Assembly: GCF_030818775.1 (NCBI RefSeq)
Contig: NZ_JAUTAU010000001.1
Span: forward strand, 2,546,001 to 2,610,000
Length of the DNA stretch: 64,000 nt
From: Bacillus sp. SORGH_AS_0510
Lineage (GTDB): Bacteria; Bacillota; Bacilli; Bacillales; Cytobacillaceae
Direction of reading: 5' to 3'
In this document: positions 8,346 through 17,969 of the stretch, piece after piece
How positions within the stretch are numbered: the stretch's first letter is position 1
Layout: each line of letters opens with the position of its first letter
Notes under the pieces: model-generated
Told to the model about the DNA's origin: nothing
Databases searched by the model: none
What the model saw: only the letters and a program-made list of their open reading frames with translations
Position numbers and translations under genes: made by a program

Positions 8346-8540
8346 TTATTGACCCTGGTGATTTCGTAAGCTTTGTTCAGCATAAGCGACAAGACGTTTC
8401 GTCATTTCACCGCCAACTGAACCATTTGCTCGTGCGGTCGTATCAGCACCAAGTTGAACTCCAAACTCGTTGGCAATTTCTTCCTTCATTTGGTCCAGAA
8501 CATTCTCTGCACCAGGAACCAAAAGTTTGTTTCTAGCCAT
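8346..8540 (-). CDS. Alpha/beta-type small acid-soluble spore protein
   Basis: A 64-residue DNA-binding protein of the spore core that protects DNA from UV and heat and is degraded at germination. Both family signatures are present: EIANEFGV (the GPR cleavage site region) and [29 protein letters not shown] precedes the ATG. Expression is presumably under forespore sigma-G, although I could not place a convincing -35/-10 pair. An 18-bp perfect palindrome lies just upstream. Confidence 0.97.
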   Translation of the reverse strand: MARNKLLVPGAENVLDQMKEEIANEFGVQLGADTTARANGSVGGEMTKRLVAYAEQSLRNHQGQ

Positions 8541-8567
8541 GATACATCACTCCCGACGATTTTTTTT

Positions 8568-8585
8568 GAGCAATTATAATTGCTC
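8568..8585. promoter_or_regulatory. 18-bp perfect palindrome upstream of the SASP gene
   Basis: GAGCAATTATAATTGCTC lies 28 bases before the SASP start. It could be an operator or part of the 5' leader; its function is not shown by sequence. Confidence 0.35.
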
Positions 8586-8640
8586 GTATTTAATTTAACC
8601 GAATTAAAAGAAACATAATGGTAGAAAATAATGGTTAAAG

Positions 8641-10212
8641 ATGCAAAAGGTAGAAAGATGTGAATGTATGTTCAAGAAAAAGCCAAAATTTCAACTACCA
8701 AATGATGATCAAGAAAATGGAGCAGCTAATATTTCCATAAGTTCGAAACAAATAACCGAGGCTAAAAATCCATTAGAATTATTTAGAACATCCATGAAAT
8801 CTGATGATTTCGTTCACTATTGTTACCCAGTACTGAACCACCATTATTGGATTTCCTATTATCAATCGATTGTGGATCCTGATGTTTTACATAAAGATAT
8901 TATGTGTTATCTAGAAAAAGGAAGCGGAAATTCTCTAGAAAGTATCCAATCAGTCATTCCAATTGAGAACATCATCATTACTAGTGATGTCAGCACTATT
9001 AGGAATAAGATGCATTCAGGATATGTAGTTATACAACTAGAAGAGTACGATCCTTTTTGTTTATTGGTTCAATCTGAATCGCATCAGTCACGTGCGATAT
9101 CACTCCCTGAAGTAGAGTTTTCGGTTGTTGGCCCGAAGGAAGCGTTCGTTGAATCGTTAAATATTAATATAAATTTAGTCAGAAAAAGGTTACCTGTACA
9201 GGAATTGACCGTCAAGCAATTTGAGATTGGCAGATTATCAAAAACAAATATAGCTGTTATTTACCTTGATGGTATTGCTAATGAGGAGAATGTTAATACG
9301 GTAATTCAACGGGTTTCAGAGATAGATTTTGATCAAATAATTGATAGCTCCTTTATCACACAGATTATTTCTGATAACCACAAATCTATATTCCCACAAT
9401 TGGTTGATACCGAAAGACCAGATCGAGTTGTGGCGGTCTTAGCTGAGGGAAAGGTGGTCATTATCGTTGATGGCTCACCGCATGCATTAATTGGTCCAAC
9501 ATCATTGGTCGAATTTTTCTCAGCATTTGAAGATTATTATTTAAATCCATTAATTGCTTCTACCTTTAGAGTCATTCGTTTATTTGCAGTTAGTTTCTCT
9601 ATTTTAGTCACTCCTATTTATGTGGCAGCATTGACATTTCATTATGAATTAATTCCAAAGGATTTAATGGGGACGCTTATTACTTCACGACGGGGAGTTC
9701 CACTCCCACCCATATTAGAAGCCATCTTTCTTGAATTAACGATTGAACTGTTAAGAGAAGCGGGAGCCAGGCTTCCAACCAAGGTTGGTCAGACAATTGG
9801 TATCGTGGGAGGGATTGTTATTGGGACTGCTTCAGTTGAAGCTGGTTTAACAAGTAATGTACTCCTTATTATTGTTGCTTTGGCGGCACTAGCATCATTT
9901 ACAACACCTGTTTATCAAATGGGTAATACTATTCGTTTACTACGCTTTCCATTTTTAATATTTGCAAATATTTATGGAATGCTTGGTGTGGTCATATGCT
10001 TTTGCTATTTGTTAACTCATTTACTTAGATTAACTTCACTTGGTAGACCATTTTTGGAACCATTATATCCTAGTCGTATGCAAGATTTAAAAGATGCCAT
10101 TTTTAGGTTTCCATTTTCAGCTAGTGCTAAGAGACCAATAAAGTTACAAACTGATAATCCCATACGTTTTAATCCCAAGAAAGCAAAAGAAAATAAAGAT
10201 GTTGATGAATGA
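8641..10212 (+). CDS. GerA-family spore germination protein (GerKA/GerAA-like A subunit)
   Basis: A 523-residue A subunit of a nutrient germinant receptor in the spore inner membrane. It has a large hydrophilic N-terminal domain (about 1-290), then conserved membrane segments with VRLFAVSFSILVTPIYVAAL-type, REAGARLPTKVGQTIGIVGG and PVYQMGNTIRLLRFP motifs, and a short polar tail. ATG 8641 has only a weak ribosome binding site; an in-frame ATG at 8668 (MFKKKPKF) resembles family starts and may be the true one. The B and C genes follow closely as an operon. Confidence 0.95.
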   Translation: MQKVERCECMFKKKPKFQLPNDDQENGAANISISSKQITEAKNPLELFRTSMKSDDFVHYCYPVLNHHYWISYYQSIVDPDVLHKDIMCYLEKGSGNSLESIQSVIPIENIIITSDVSTIRNKMHSGYVVIQLEEYDPFCLLVQSESHQSRAISLPEVEFSVVGPKEAFVESLNININLVRKRLPVQELTVKQFEIGRLSKTNIAVIYLDGIANEENVNTVIQRVSEIDFDQIIDSSFITQIISDNHKSIFPQLVDTERPDRVVAVLAEGKVVIIVDGSPHALIGPTSLVEFFSAFEDYYLNPLIASTFRVIRLFAVSFSILVTPIYVAALTFHYELIPKDLMGTLITSRRGVPLPPILEAIFLELTIELLREAGARLPTKVGQTIGIVGGIVIGTASVEAGLTSNVLLIIVALAALASFTTPVYQMGNTIRLLRFPFLIFANIYGMLGVVICFCYLLTHLLRLTSLGRPFLEPLYPSRMQDLKDAIFRFPFSASAKRPIKLQTDNPIRFNPKKAKENKDVDE

Positions 10213-10227
10213 TTGGTGTGAGAGATA

Positions 10228-11316
10228 ATGCAGGCAACAGTTGAAGAAAGGTTTCAAGTTTCTCCCTATCTTGTTTTTTTCTTAGTTCATTCTATTCAAA
10301 TCGGTGTGGGTATCTTAACATTTCAATCAGAAATAGTTAAAGGGGCAGGGAACGATGCTTGGATTTCTATTTTACTATCAGGATCAATTATTCACGTATT
10401 ACTATGGATGATGTTTCATGTTTTAAACAAGGAGGGAACAGATGTAATTGCTATTAATCAAAAAATTTTTGGGAAATGGCTCGGGAATTTCCTTAATTTT
10501 GCCCTTCTTATTTATTTTCTTTTGGTTGCCATTGTTGTAATCAGAGTCTATTTTGAAGTCATTCAGGTGTGGATGTTTCCGAGGGTAAGTTTAGTGGCTT
10601 TATGCATCTTTTTTCTTCCTTTATTATATTACATCGTAGAAGGTGGATTTAGAATCGTTACAGGCATTTGTTTTTTTGGTGTCGTACTACCACTTTACTT
10701 AATTTTAACTTTATTATTTCCACTTCAATTTGCACATGGAGAAAACCTTTTGCCAATCTGGAACCATTCAATTTGGCAGATTTTGTTCTCAGCAAAGGGA
10801 ATGGCCATTAGTTATGTAGGATTTGAAACCCTTTTTATCTACTACCCCTTTATTAAGGACCCCATAAAGTCTCAGAAGTGGGGACATTATGGTGTTGCCT
10901 TTAGTACTTTTCTATATTTATCTACGTATATTGTGACCATTGTTTACTATAGTGAAGGGCAATTGGTGCAAAATCTTTGGCCAACTTTGGGTTTGTGGAA
11001 AATAATGAAGATGCCCTTTGTGGAGCGGTTTGAATATATCGGAATCAGCTCATGGGCACTAGTTATTCTTCCAAATATTACATTAGCCTTATGGTGCTTT
11101 ATGAGAGGAACAAAACGAATTTTTGGAGGGAAGCAAAGAATCATCTTGCTGTTTGCCTTGTTAATTATTATGGGAATAGTGCCATTTATTAAAGGATACA
11201 ATCAAATACGTCAGTTAAGCGCGCTCCTTAATTATGGTGGATACATTGTTATGGGAGGATACATACCCTTCATTTTCATTAGCCATTTTATTTATAGTAA
11301 GGTGAAAAAAACATAA
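10228..11316 (+). CDS. GerAB/GerKB-family spore germination permease (B subunit)
   Basis: A 362-residue protein with ten predicted membrane helices, of the APC-superfamily GerB group; B subunits of germinant receptors bind the nutrient. The N-terminal VSPYLVFFLVHSIQIGVGILTF and internal YYIVEGGFRIV motifs are typical. It starts 15 bases after the A gene. Its stop TAA (11314-11316) shares a base with the ATG of the C gene (11316), so B and C are translationally coupled. Confidence 0.95.
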   Translation: MQATVEERFQVSPYLVFFLVHSIQIGVGILTFQSEIVKGAGNDAWISILLSGSIIHVLLWMMFHVLNKEGTDVIAINQKIFGKWLGNFLNFALLIYFLLVAIVVIRVYFEVIQVWMFPRVSLVALCIFFLPLLYYIVEGGFRIVTGICFFGVVLPLYLILTLLFPLQFAHGENLLPIWNHSIWQILFSAKGMAISYVGFETLFIYYPFIKDPIKSQKWGHYGVAFSTFLYLSTYIVTIVYYSEGQLVQNLWPTLGLWKIMKMPFVERFEYIGISSWALVILPNITLALWCFMRGTKRIFGGKQRIILLFALLIIMGIVPFIKGYNQIRQLSALLNYGGYIVMGGYIPFIFISHFIYSKVKKT

Positions 11317-12390
11317 TGAAAAATTATCTTTATATTTTTTTATTGTTAATGTTTTTAATAACGGTGACAGGCTGTTCTTCAGAACAAAACATTATAGACG
11401 ATATCGACTTAGTAACTGCTGTTGGTTACGATTACATTAATGAAGACCAAATTAGAGGTACCGTATCTATTCCAGTTTTTAAAACCAGATAAATCTGTTT
11501 CAAGCGGAACATTTTCAAATGTATCAGGCTTAATTCGAGAAAACCGAGCAAAACTAGACTCTGAATCAAGTAAGCCATTACTTAGTGGCAAATTAGAGCT
11601 TGCTTTATATAACGAGGAGCTTGCTAAGCATGGAATATATGAGTATCTTGATTATCTAAACCGAGATCCAAGTGTAGGATCGCATGTATATCTTGCAGTA
11701 GTGGAGGGAAAGGCGAAGGATTATTTAACCAAAAAATATGAAACTCAGGATACTGGTCTTTATATTTCAGGAATTATCGAAAAAAATATCAAAAGAGGGA
11801 CCATACCAAAGACTAATCTTCATCAGTTGCTCTATAAGTATTACTCCAAAGGAGCAGATTTTTCGCTTCCACTTTTGGTGTTAATAGATGATAAGGTTAA
11901 AATCAATGGAATAGCTTTATTTAAGGGAGATAAATACGTTGGTAAAATTTTGTATAATCAACTTTTTGCCTTTAGGACACTGGTTGAAGATTATAAATTT
12001 GGTTTATACCCTCTACATATTAAAGGAAATACGGCAGACCTTGAAAATATTAACTCTAAAAAACATTTCAAGGTTGATAATAGTGGCCCCATTCCAAAAA
12101 TTAAAATAGATATAGAAATTGAAGGTGTGATTAGGGAATATAAAGGTACAAAAATGAACCATAAAGTAGTTCAAAGATTGGAGAAGCAGTTTGAGGAACA
12201 ATTAAATAAAGATTTTAAGAAAATCATATCTAAAGCACAGGCATTAAAGGTTGATTCCCTTTCTATTGGGAATATACTTAACAGTCGCATTCGTCACTTT
12301 GATTTAAAAAGATATAGGGATTATTATCCTGAAATGATTATAGAAGCAGAGGCAAAAGTTAGCATTACTGAGTTTGGCGTAACACAATAA
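11316..12390 (+). pseudogene. GerAC/GerKC-family germination lipoprotein, disrupted by a +1 frameshift
   Basis: Translation from ATG 11316 gives a signal peptide with lipobox (FLITVTGCSS) and a GerC start (LVTAVGYDYINEDQ...SIPVF) but stops at TAA 11490. The rest of the protein (PDKSVSSGTFSNVSG... to 12390) continues in the next frame. Removing one A from the AAAA run at 11481-11484 restores one ORF of about 357 residues, normal for GerC. C subunits are outer-face lipoproteins needed for receptor function. Either the receptor is inactivated or the extra A is a sequencing error in a short homopolymer. Confidence 0.9.
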
Positions 12391-12456
12391 TTTATACAGT
12401 AGGTCATATTCCAATCATTCTTGGAAAAGGTAATGATATATGAAGGAGGGAAAATT

Positions 12457-12753
12457 ATGATCAACCAAAATACATCAAATAGCAGTTTTCCAATTATAAA
12501 TTCAAATCTTTCTACTGACGTCCATTCAAAATTAACTGAGGATCGGTATGAGGTTTTTGTAAATCATTCTTTTGTTGGTCAAAAAACTTTAAAGAGCCGA
12601 GGAGAGGATTTATCAGATATTGATGATTTTTTACGAAATCAGGGGTTTATTAGTTTCTCATCCTCTATAAATGGAGACCACTATATTATTAGCGCCAATG
12701 AACATATAAGTGAGATAGAGAATGCATTGTCCGTTTATTTTAATAATCGCTAA
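12457..12753 (+). CDS. Hypothetical protein (98 aa)
   Basis: Start ATG 12457 is chosen because GAAGGAGGG lies just upstream; an earlier in-frame ATG at 12421 has no such site. The product is small, soluble and acidic, with a polar N-terminus and a mixed alpha/beta C-terminal half (YEVFVNHSFVGQKTL, GDHYIISANEHISEIENAL). I do not recognise it. It sits alone between the germination operon and a terminator. Confidence 0.7.
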   Translation: MINQNTSNSSFPIINSNLSTDVHSKLTEDRYEVFVNHSFVGQKTLKSRGEDLSDIDDFLRNQGFISFSSSINGDHYIISANEHISEIENALSVYFNNR

Positions 12754-12793
12754 GCCCGTTTTTTAGGCGGGTAACTAGCATCGCATTAAAAAG

Positions 12794-12827
12794 AAACACT
12801 AGGTAAAAACGATACCTGGTGTTTTTC
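12794..12827 (+). terminator. Intrinsic terminator
   Basis: AAACACTAGGT / ACCTGGTGTTT stem (one G-U) with TTTTT. A weaker GC-rich hairpin (CCCG/CGGG) lies at about 12754-12770. Confidence 0.75.
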
Positions 12828-12906
12828 GTTTACCGGGCATGACAAGTTCTTTGGGAGGTAAATTCCGGCACTTTTTGTTAAAATAAATCTTAAAAGGAGG
12901 GTTTTC

Positions 12907-14097
12907 ATGAAATATAATTTTGATGAAATCGTCAATCGAAGAGGGACCTATTCTATAAAGTGGGATGGCGGTGAGTTGATTAAAAAGATGGGTCTCACCG
13001 ATAGGTATGATGAAAATACCATTCCATTATTTACAGCAGATATGGATTTACCTGTTCCTCAACCATTAATTGACGCATTACATAAGACAGTTGACCATAA
13101 GATATTTGGTTACTCAATTTTCCCTGATGAGTATTTTGAAGCCATTCAACACTGGTTTAAAAAGAGACACGATTGGAATATCAAGAAGGAAGAAATTATT
13201 TTTAGTCCCGGTACAGTTCACGCACTAACAGTAACAGTTAAAGCATTTACACAGCCAGGGGATGGAATTATTATTCAACGTCCAGTTTATCCTCCTTTTA
13301 CATCAGCGATAGAAGCGAACGGGAGAGAACTACTGAATAATGCGCTTCTAAGTAATGATGACGGTTATTATCAAATTGACTTTGAAGATTTTGAGGCAAA
13401 AGCAAAAGATGAGAAAACCAAAATGTTTATTTTATGTAATCCTCAAAATCCAACGGGAAGAGTCTTTAACAAGGATGAACTGAAAAAATTAGCTGATATT
13501 TGTGTGAAAAATAATGTGCTTATAGTTGCAGATGAAATACATGGCGATTTAGTTCGAAGTAATCAAACGTTTATTCCTATTGCAAAAGCAGCTGACGATG
13601 ATGAAAATATTATTACTTTTACAGCAATTAACAAAACGTTTAATGTTGCTGGCCTCCATTGTACGAATGTAATTATACCGAATCCAGAGCATAGGAAAAC
13701 ATTTAGCAGTGTTATGGGGACGCATTTACCTTCACCTTTTACTGTTTCAGCACTTCTAGCGGTTTATCATGAGGGGGAAGAGTGGCTAGAACAGTTGAAG
13801 GAATACATTGACGGAACGATGGAATGGATAGTGGGATATTTAGCAAAAAGAATGCCTAAGGTTAAGGTGAGAATTCCTGAAGGAACCTATATCATGTGGA
13901 TGGATTTTAGCGGTTACGGGTTAACTCCTGAAGAGGTTCATGATCGAATCTATAATAAAGCTAATGTTTTACTAGAAGATGGGAAAATGTTTGGTGAGGA
14001 AGGGTTGCATTTTCAACGTATTTGTATCCCATCACCAAGACCAATTATAATGGAAGCATTTGAACGGATCGCAAGGGAGTTTGAAGATTTACAATAG
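12907..14097 (+). CDS. MalY/PatB-type PLP-dependent aminotransferase (cystathionine beta-lyase-like)
   Basis: A 396-residue fold-type I PLP enzyme. MalY/PatB signatures include the N-terminal NRRGTYSIKWD, PLFTADMDLPVPQPL, the CNPQNPTGRVF cofactor-site motif, VADEIHGDL (Asp for the pyridine N) and AINKTFNVAGLH with the Schiff-base lysine. Members cleave C-S bonds of cystathionine or cysteine, or transaminate. AAAAGGAGGG precedes ATG 12907. An FAD oxidoreductase gene follows 22 bases later, suggesting a two-gene amino-acid-degrading operon. Confidence 0.9.
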   Translation: MKYNFDEIVNRRGTYSIKWDGGELIKKMGLTDRYDENTIPLFTADMDLPVPQPLIDALHKTVDHKIFGYSIFPDEYFEAIQHWFKKRHDWNIKKEEIIFSPGTVHALTVTVKAFTQPGDGIIIQRPVYPPFTSAIEANGRELLNNALLSNDDGYYQIDFEDFEAKAKDEKTKMFILCNPQNPTGRVFNKDELKKLADICVKNNVLIVADEIHGDLVRSNQTFIPIAKAADDDENIITFTAINKTFNVAGLHCTNVIIPNPEHRKTFSSVMGTHLPSPFTVSALLAVYHEGEEWLEQLKEYIDGTMEWIVGYLAKRMPKVKVRIPEGTYIMWMDFSGYGLTPEEVHDRIYNKANVLLEDGKMFGEEGLHFQRICIPSPRPIIMEAFERIAREFEDLQ

Positions 14098-14119
14098 ATT
14101 AAAGTGGAAAAGGTGTTTT

Positions 14120-15244
14120 ATGAAGAAAGTAATTGTTGTTGGTGCAGGGATACTTGGAGCTTCTACAGCTTATCATCTTACCAAATTAGGGGCACAGGTA
14201 ACCTTGGTAGATCGTGGGGATGTTGGGCAGGCTACGGATGCTGCAGCAGGGATTGTCTGCCCATGGCTTTCTCAGCGCCGAAACAAAGCTTGGTACCAGC
14301 TTGCAAGTGGCGGGGCTCGGTATTATCCTGAATTAATTGCTCAGTTAGAGGCCGATGGAGAGACGGAGACAGGATATAAACGGGTAGGCGCAATAAGCCT
14401 TCATACAGATTGGAATAAACTTGAACAAATGGCAGAGCGAGCTCGAAAGCGTAGGGAGGATGCCCCTGAGATTGGTGAGATTACGCTCTTATCAGCCACG
14501 GAAACAAAAAGACTATTCCCCCCATTATCAGATGTATATGGTTCTGTTCATATTAGTGGAGGAGCACGTGTAAATGGAAGGGCATTATGTGAATCATTGG
14601 TTCGCTCTTCCATAAGACATGGGGTAACCTTTTTTAAAGGAGAAGCGTCTATAGTAAGGGATGAAAATCGAGTCATTGGGGTGAAAATGGGCACAGAAGT
14701 ATTTTTTGCTGATACCGTTATTATTACTGCAGGAGCATGGTCTAAGGAGTTACTGGAGCCCCTTGGAGTTCAGTTTTTAGTAACCCCGCAAAAAGCTCAA
14801 ATTGTACATTTAGAAATACCAAATATGGATACGGAAAAATGGCCTGTTGTTATCCCGCCAAGTAATCACTATATATTAACGTTTGAGGATGGCCGTGTGG
14901 TAGTCGGATCTACTCATGAAAATGACGCAGGCTTTGACACACGTATTACATCTGGAGGAATAAATGAAATTTTAAGCAAGGCTCTAGAAGTAGCTCCTGG
15001 GTTATCTGAAAGTACTTATTTAGAAACAAGAGTAGGTTTTCGACCTTTCACACCAGGTTTTTTACCAGTGATAGGTGCTTTGCCTAATTTTGAGGGAATA
15101 TATGTAGCAAATGGGTTAGGTGCATCAGGCTTAACAAGTGGGCCATTTATCGGGGCAGAACTTGCCAAGGTTGTTTTAGGAAGACAAACAGAAATAGATT
15201 TAGAAATATATGATGTAGCTGGGGCAGTTATGCCAGAGCAATAA
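14120..15244 (+). CDS. FAD-dependent amino-acid oxidoreductase (DAO family)
   Basis: A 374-residue flavoenzyme. The N-terminal VIVVGAGILGASTAYHL is the GxGxxG dinucleotide motif, followed by an acidic residue at the end of beta-2 (VTLVDRG). The C-terminal RVGFRPFTPGFLPVIG and ANGLGASGLTSGP are typical of D-amino-acid dehydrogenase/glycine-oxidase relatives. ATG 14120 follows AAAAGGTG. It likely oxidises a D- or N-alkyl amino acid; the substrate is unknown. It is probably cotranscribed with the MalY-type gene. Confidence 0.88.
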   Translation: MKKVIVVGAGILGASTAYHLTKLGAQVTLVDRGDVGQATDAAAGIVCPWLSQRRNKAWYQLASGGARYYPELIAQLEADGETETGYKRVGAISLHTDWNKLEQMAERARKRREDAPEIGEITLLSATETKRLFPPLSDVYGSVHISGGARVNGRALCESLVRSSIRHGVTFFKGEASIVRDENRVIGVKMGTEVFFADTVIITAGAWSKELLEPLGVQFLVTPQKAQIVHLEIPNMDTEKWPVVIPPSNHYILTFEDGRVVVGSTHENDAGFDTRITSGGINEILSKALEVAPGLSESTYLETRVGFRPFTPGFLPVIGALPNFEGIYVANGLGASGLTSGPFIGAELAKVVLGRQTEIDLEIYDVAGAVMPEQ

Positions 15245-15246
15245 CT

Positions 15247-15272
15247 AAAAATAAAAGCACCCAACTGGGTGC
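15247..15272 (-). terminator. Terminator for the Gly/His-rich gene (minus strand)
   Basis: Perfect GCACCCA / TGGGTGC stem followed on the minus strand by TTTTATTTTTAG. It may also slow readthrough of the convergent oxidoreductase gene. Confidence 0.75.
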
Positions 15273-15322
15273 ATGATGTTTTTATCCATATGATGTTTGA
15301 CTCTAAAACTATGTGTATGTTG

Positions 15323-15610
15323 TTAGTAAGGATATGGATACGGATAAGGGTAAGGGTAGGCAGGATAAGCTGGGTATGCCGGTACTGGGTATCCAACAGG
15401 TGTACCTGCTGCGGCACCAAGGGCTAAACCAGTAAGAGCACCTGTTGCAAAACCAGGGTAGAATCCACCTCCACCATGTCCCCAACCACCATATCCATGT
15501 CCCCATCCACCGTGACCGTGTCCCCATCCACCAGGACCTCCTGGACCTCCATGTCCTAGGCCACCAGGTCCTCCATGTATGGGCCTATATTCATTTATCA
15601 TATTATTCAT
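15323..15610 (-). CDS. Gly/His-rich low-complexity protein with Pro-Tyr tail (95 aa)
   Basis: ATG 15610 is chosen because AAAAGGTGAT lies just upstream; an in-frame GTG nine bases earlier is less likely. Three zones are visible: a Gly/His/Trp-rich repeat zone (GWGHG units, about 15-50), a short hydrophobic glycine-alanine segment (FATGALTGLALGAAAG) and a PAYPAYP(YP)n C-terminus. Such composition is common in Bacillus spore coat and surface proteins, and histidine clusters could bind metals, but I do not recognise a family. Confidence 0.7.
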   Translation of the reverse strand: MNNMINEYRPIHGGPGGLGHGGPGGPGGWGHGHGGWGHGYGGWGHGGGGFYPGFATGALTGLALGAAAGTPVGYPVPAYPAYPAYPYPYPYPYPY

Positions 15611-15768
15611 TCTTATCACCTTTTCCTTCCAAATGAGTTGGATGGAATATCATATGGGTAAATGTATAAAAAGGTCTAACTTTTTTATAACTAAAAAAGA
15701 TAAACGTCTGACTTCCAAATTATTAATAATTTTCACTTGTCTGTTCTTTTAAAAGGAGTTAAAAATGT

Positions 15769-16362
15769 ATGAATGAAAAAGTACAAAAGATCGTAAACAT
15801 GATTCCAACTCTTGAAGGAGGAAAGCGGTTAATATTAGGAATTGACGGTTTAAGTCGTTCCGGAAAGACAACTTTAGTAAAGCAGCTAGTCGAAAAGTTA
15901 AAAGAAGAAAAGATACCATCTTATGTGTTTCATATAGATGACCATATTGTCAATCGGAACAAACGATATCACACAGGGAATGAAGAATGGTACGAGTATT
16001 ATCAATTACAATGGGATGTTCCAGGTTTATCGAATCAACTTTTCAATAAAATAAAGTGGAATCGATCGTTTAGCCTACCTTACTATATTGATGAATCGGA
16101 TATACAATTGAACAAAAGGGTAATTCTCCCTTATTCTTGCGTGGTCATTATTGAAGGTGTCTTTCTTCAGCGGAAGGAATGGAGAAACTACTTTGATTTT
16201 CTTGTCTATTTAGATTGTCCGAGAGAAAAGCGGTTTAATAGAGAAGGCAATGAGACCAAAAAGAATTTATCAAAATTTGAAAATCGGTATTGGAAAGCGG
16301 AGGAGTTTTATCTTAAGCAAGAACGTCCGATGGAGAATGCTAATTTAGTTTTGAGCAGTTAA
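15769..16362 (+). CDS. P-loop kinase, uridine-kinase-like
   Basis: A 197-residue NTPase with Walker A GLSRSGKTT at about residue 27 and a VFHIDDHIV motif resembling the substrate/Mg site of uridine kinase and phosphoribulokinase relatives. VVIIEGVFL matches the Walker B-like strand, and LDCPREKRFNRE a lid region. It probably phosphorylates a nucleoside or other small molecule in the cytoplasm. AAGGAG lies about 10 bases before ATG 15769. Confidence 0.8.
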   Translation: MNEKVQKIVNMIPTLEGGKRLILGIDGLSRSGKTTLVKQLVEKLKEEKIPSYVFHIDDHIVNRNKRYHTGNEEWYEYYQLQWDVPGLSNQLFNKIKWNRSFSLPYYIDESDIQLNKRVILPYSCVVIIEGVFLQRKEWRNYFDFLVYLDCPREKRFNREGNETKKNLSKFENRYWKAEEFYLKQERPMENANLVLSS

Positions 16363-16468
16363 AGTAAATTAATATAAAAAGTGTAGAGGAGGAAAATTAG
16401 GCGAAGTAATGGAATATAATGAAATCAATATTAATTTAGAGTAATTTTTAATAGAAGGAGGGACTAAT

Positions 16469-17131
16469 TTGGCTGTAAACCCACGTCCTGCATCAACTGT
16501 CGTATTATTAGATCAACTGTCAAATGTTTATTTGACCAAGAGACCTAAAACAATGAAATTTTTTGGAGGATATTGTGTTTTTCCTGGAGGTGCCGTTGAT
16601 AAAGCTGACTATTTAATTCAACATCCACAAGGAAAAATAGAAGAAACATTTGATTTTGCTTATTATGTTGCGGCAGCAAGAGAGTTATATGAAGAAGTGG
16701 GTATAATGCTAGTAAGACATGAAGATGGTACTCCATTTCATGTACATAATGAAAGATTAATAGAATATCGGCGACTCCTTCATAACGGTGAAATATCATT
16801 TATAGATATCTGCCATAAAGAAGGGGTTCAGCTTCAGCTAGAGAATATAAGATACTTTGGCCGTCTCATTACACCAGAAGAAAGTCCCATTCGGTTTGAT
16901 ACCAGATTTTTTCTTGCAAAGCTACCCGAGGGTCAATCACCAAGACCTAATTTAAATGAAGTAGAGGAAGCATTTTGGATTTCTCCGGAGGAAGCAATTC
17001 AGGAGGAAAGGAACGGAAAAATCTATTTGGCTCCTCCTACAATTCTTGCCCTTAAGACAATTTTAAATGCTAAACCAGATACTCCTCTCTTCATGCCTAA
17101 TTTACCAATGAAATGGGGTAATAAAAATTGA
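16469..17131 (+). CDS. NUDIX hydrolase
   Basis: A 220-residue protein with TTG start behind GAAGGAGGG. The NUDIX helix is AAARELYEEVGIM (RExxEExG core), preceded by GGYCVFPGGAVD. The spacing between the glycine and REL is longer than in the classical box, as in the CoA/NUDT19-like branch. It would hydrolyse a nucleoside-diphosphate-linked compound such as a CoA derivative. It is convergent with the ctaG-like gene, with only five bases between them. Confidence 0.88.
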   Translation: MAVNPRPASTVVLLDQLSNVYLTKRPKTMKFFGGYCVFPGGAVDKADYLIQHPQGKIEETFDFAYYVAAARELYEEVGIMLVRHEDGTPFHVHNERLIEYRRLLHNGEISFIDICHKEGVQLQLENIRYFGRLITPEESPIRFDTRFFLAKLPEGQSPRPNLNEVEEAFWISPEEAIQEERNGKIYLAPPTILALKTILNAKPDTPLFMPNLPMKWGNKN

Positions 17132-17136
17132 ATATT

Positions 17137-17969
17137 TTATCGATGCAGGGGTTTAGTTATCTGCTGCTGCTTCTTACTTGCTCTGGATAAATTTAAACCT
17201 TTTGGTTCTGAAGCATTGTACCATTGAAAGCAAAAAATAATAATAAAAATAAGATCAATGGCATCCCCGCCATAGTACATTAGCATCCCTCCAGTTCTAC
17301 CCTGTTCAATAGAAACACCATCAGGTGGATGGGCATAAATATACTTGGAGAGGACGTTGTGGCCGGTAAAGGTAAAAATTAGAACAATTGCGCGGTGTAA
17401 AAAACTTGTCCGATGTGGATGAGGATCAATATAAATAAACGCTGCTGTAAAGACAAAACCTGCAAGAAATAAATGAAAATGTACGATTAAATGGATAACT
17501 AGATTATGTTGCATCATTTCAAAAAGATTACTTGTGTAGATCAGCCAGAGACCTCCTAAATTTAATAAGGAAGCAACAATGGGGTTGGTAATCAAGAATA
17601 ATGGTGTGCTTTTTAAAAGTTGAGCTATAAATCTTGCAGGTTTGACATGAAGTGTACGTAATAATAAAGTCATTGGTGCAGCCAAAACCAAAAGAAGGGG
17701 GGCAAGCATTCCAAGAAGGAGATGACCAACCATGTGCATAGAGAAATTATTATGTCCTTGGTTGGCAATGGGCCCAGTAACTGCTATCATTGCACAAAAA
17801 ATGCCAACGACCATAAGGAAACTCGATATATAGACCATCTTTTATGATGGTGAATGGATATCCCTACTAATACTAAATAGAAACCTAATAACAACACAAA
17901 TGGTAGGCACATTAGTAATGGGAATGGGGAAAATCCCAATATTTTTTCCATGTGCTGGAAATTATTCAT
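17137..17969 (-). pseudogene. CtaG-like cytochrome c oxidase assembly protein, frameshifted
   Basis: Two overlapping minus-strand frames make one protein. Frame one (17969-17787) gives the N-terminal helix and HHHKRWSIYR; frame two (from about 17838 to 17137) continues with SFLMVVGIFCAMIAVTGPIANQGH and the His-rich caa3_CtaG core (HMVGHLLLGMLAPLLL, HFHLFLAGF, MMYYGGDAIDL). A one-base deletion around 17820-17850 explains the split. The second frame has no ribosome binding site of its own. The joined length, about 277 residues, is normal. CtaG proteins assist copper-centre assembly of cytochrome oxidase. Confidence 0.85.

Noticed and set aside
15309..15527. Tryptophan/cysteine-rich minus-strand ORF and a plus-strand His-rich ORF (15445-15636) over the Gly/His-rich gene
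   Set aside because: Shadow frames of a repetitive GC-rich coding sequence; only the frame ending at 15323 has a ribosome binding site and terminator.
16409..16444. Possible 11-codon peptide (ATG GAA TAT...) after GAGGAGG between the kinase and NUDIX genes
   Set aside because: The GAGGAGG lies too far upstream of the ATG for confident initiation and there is no resemblance to a known leader peptide.
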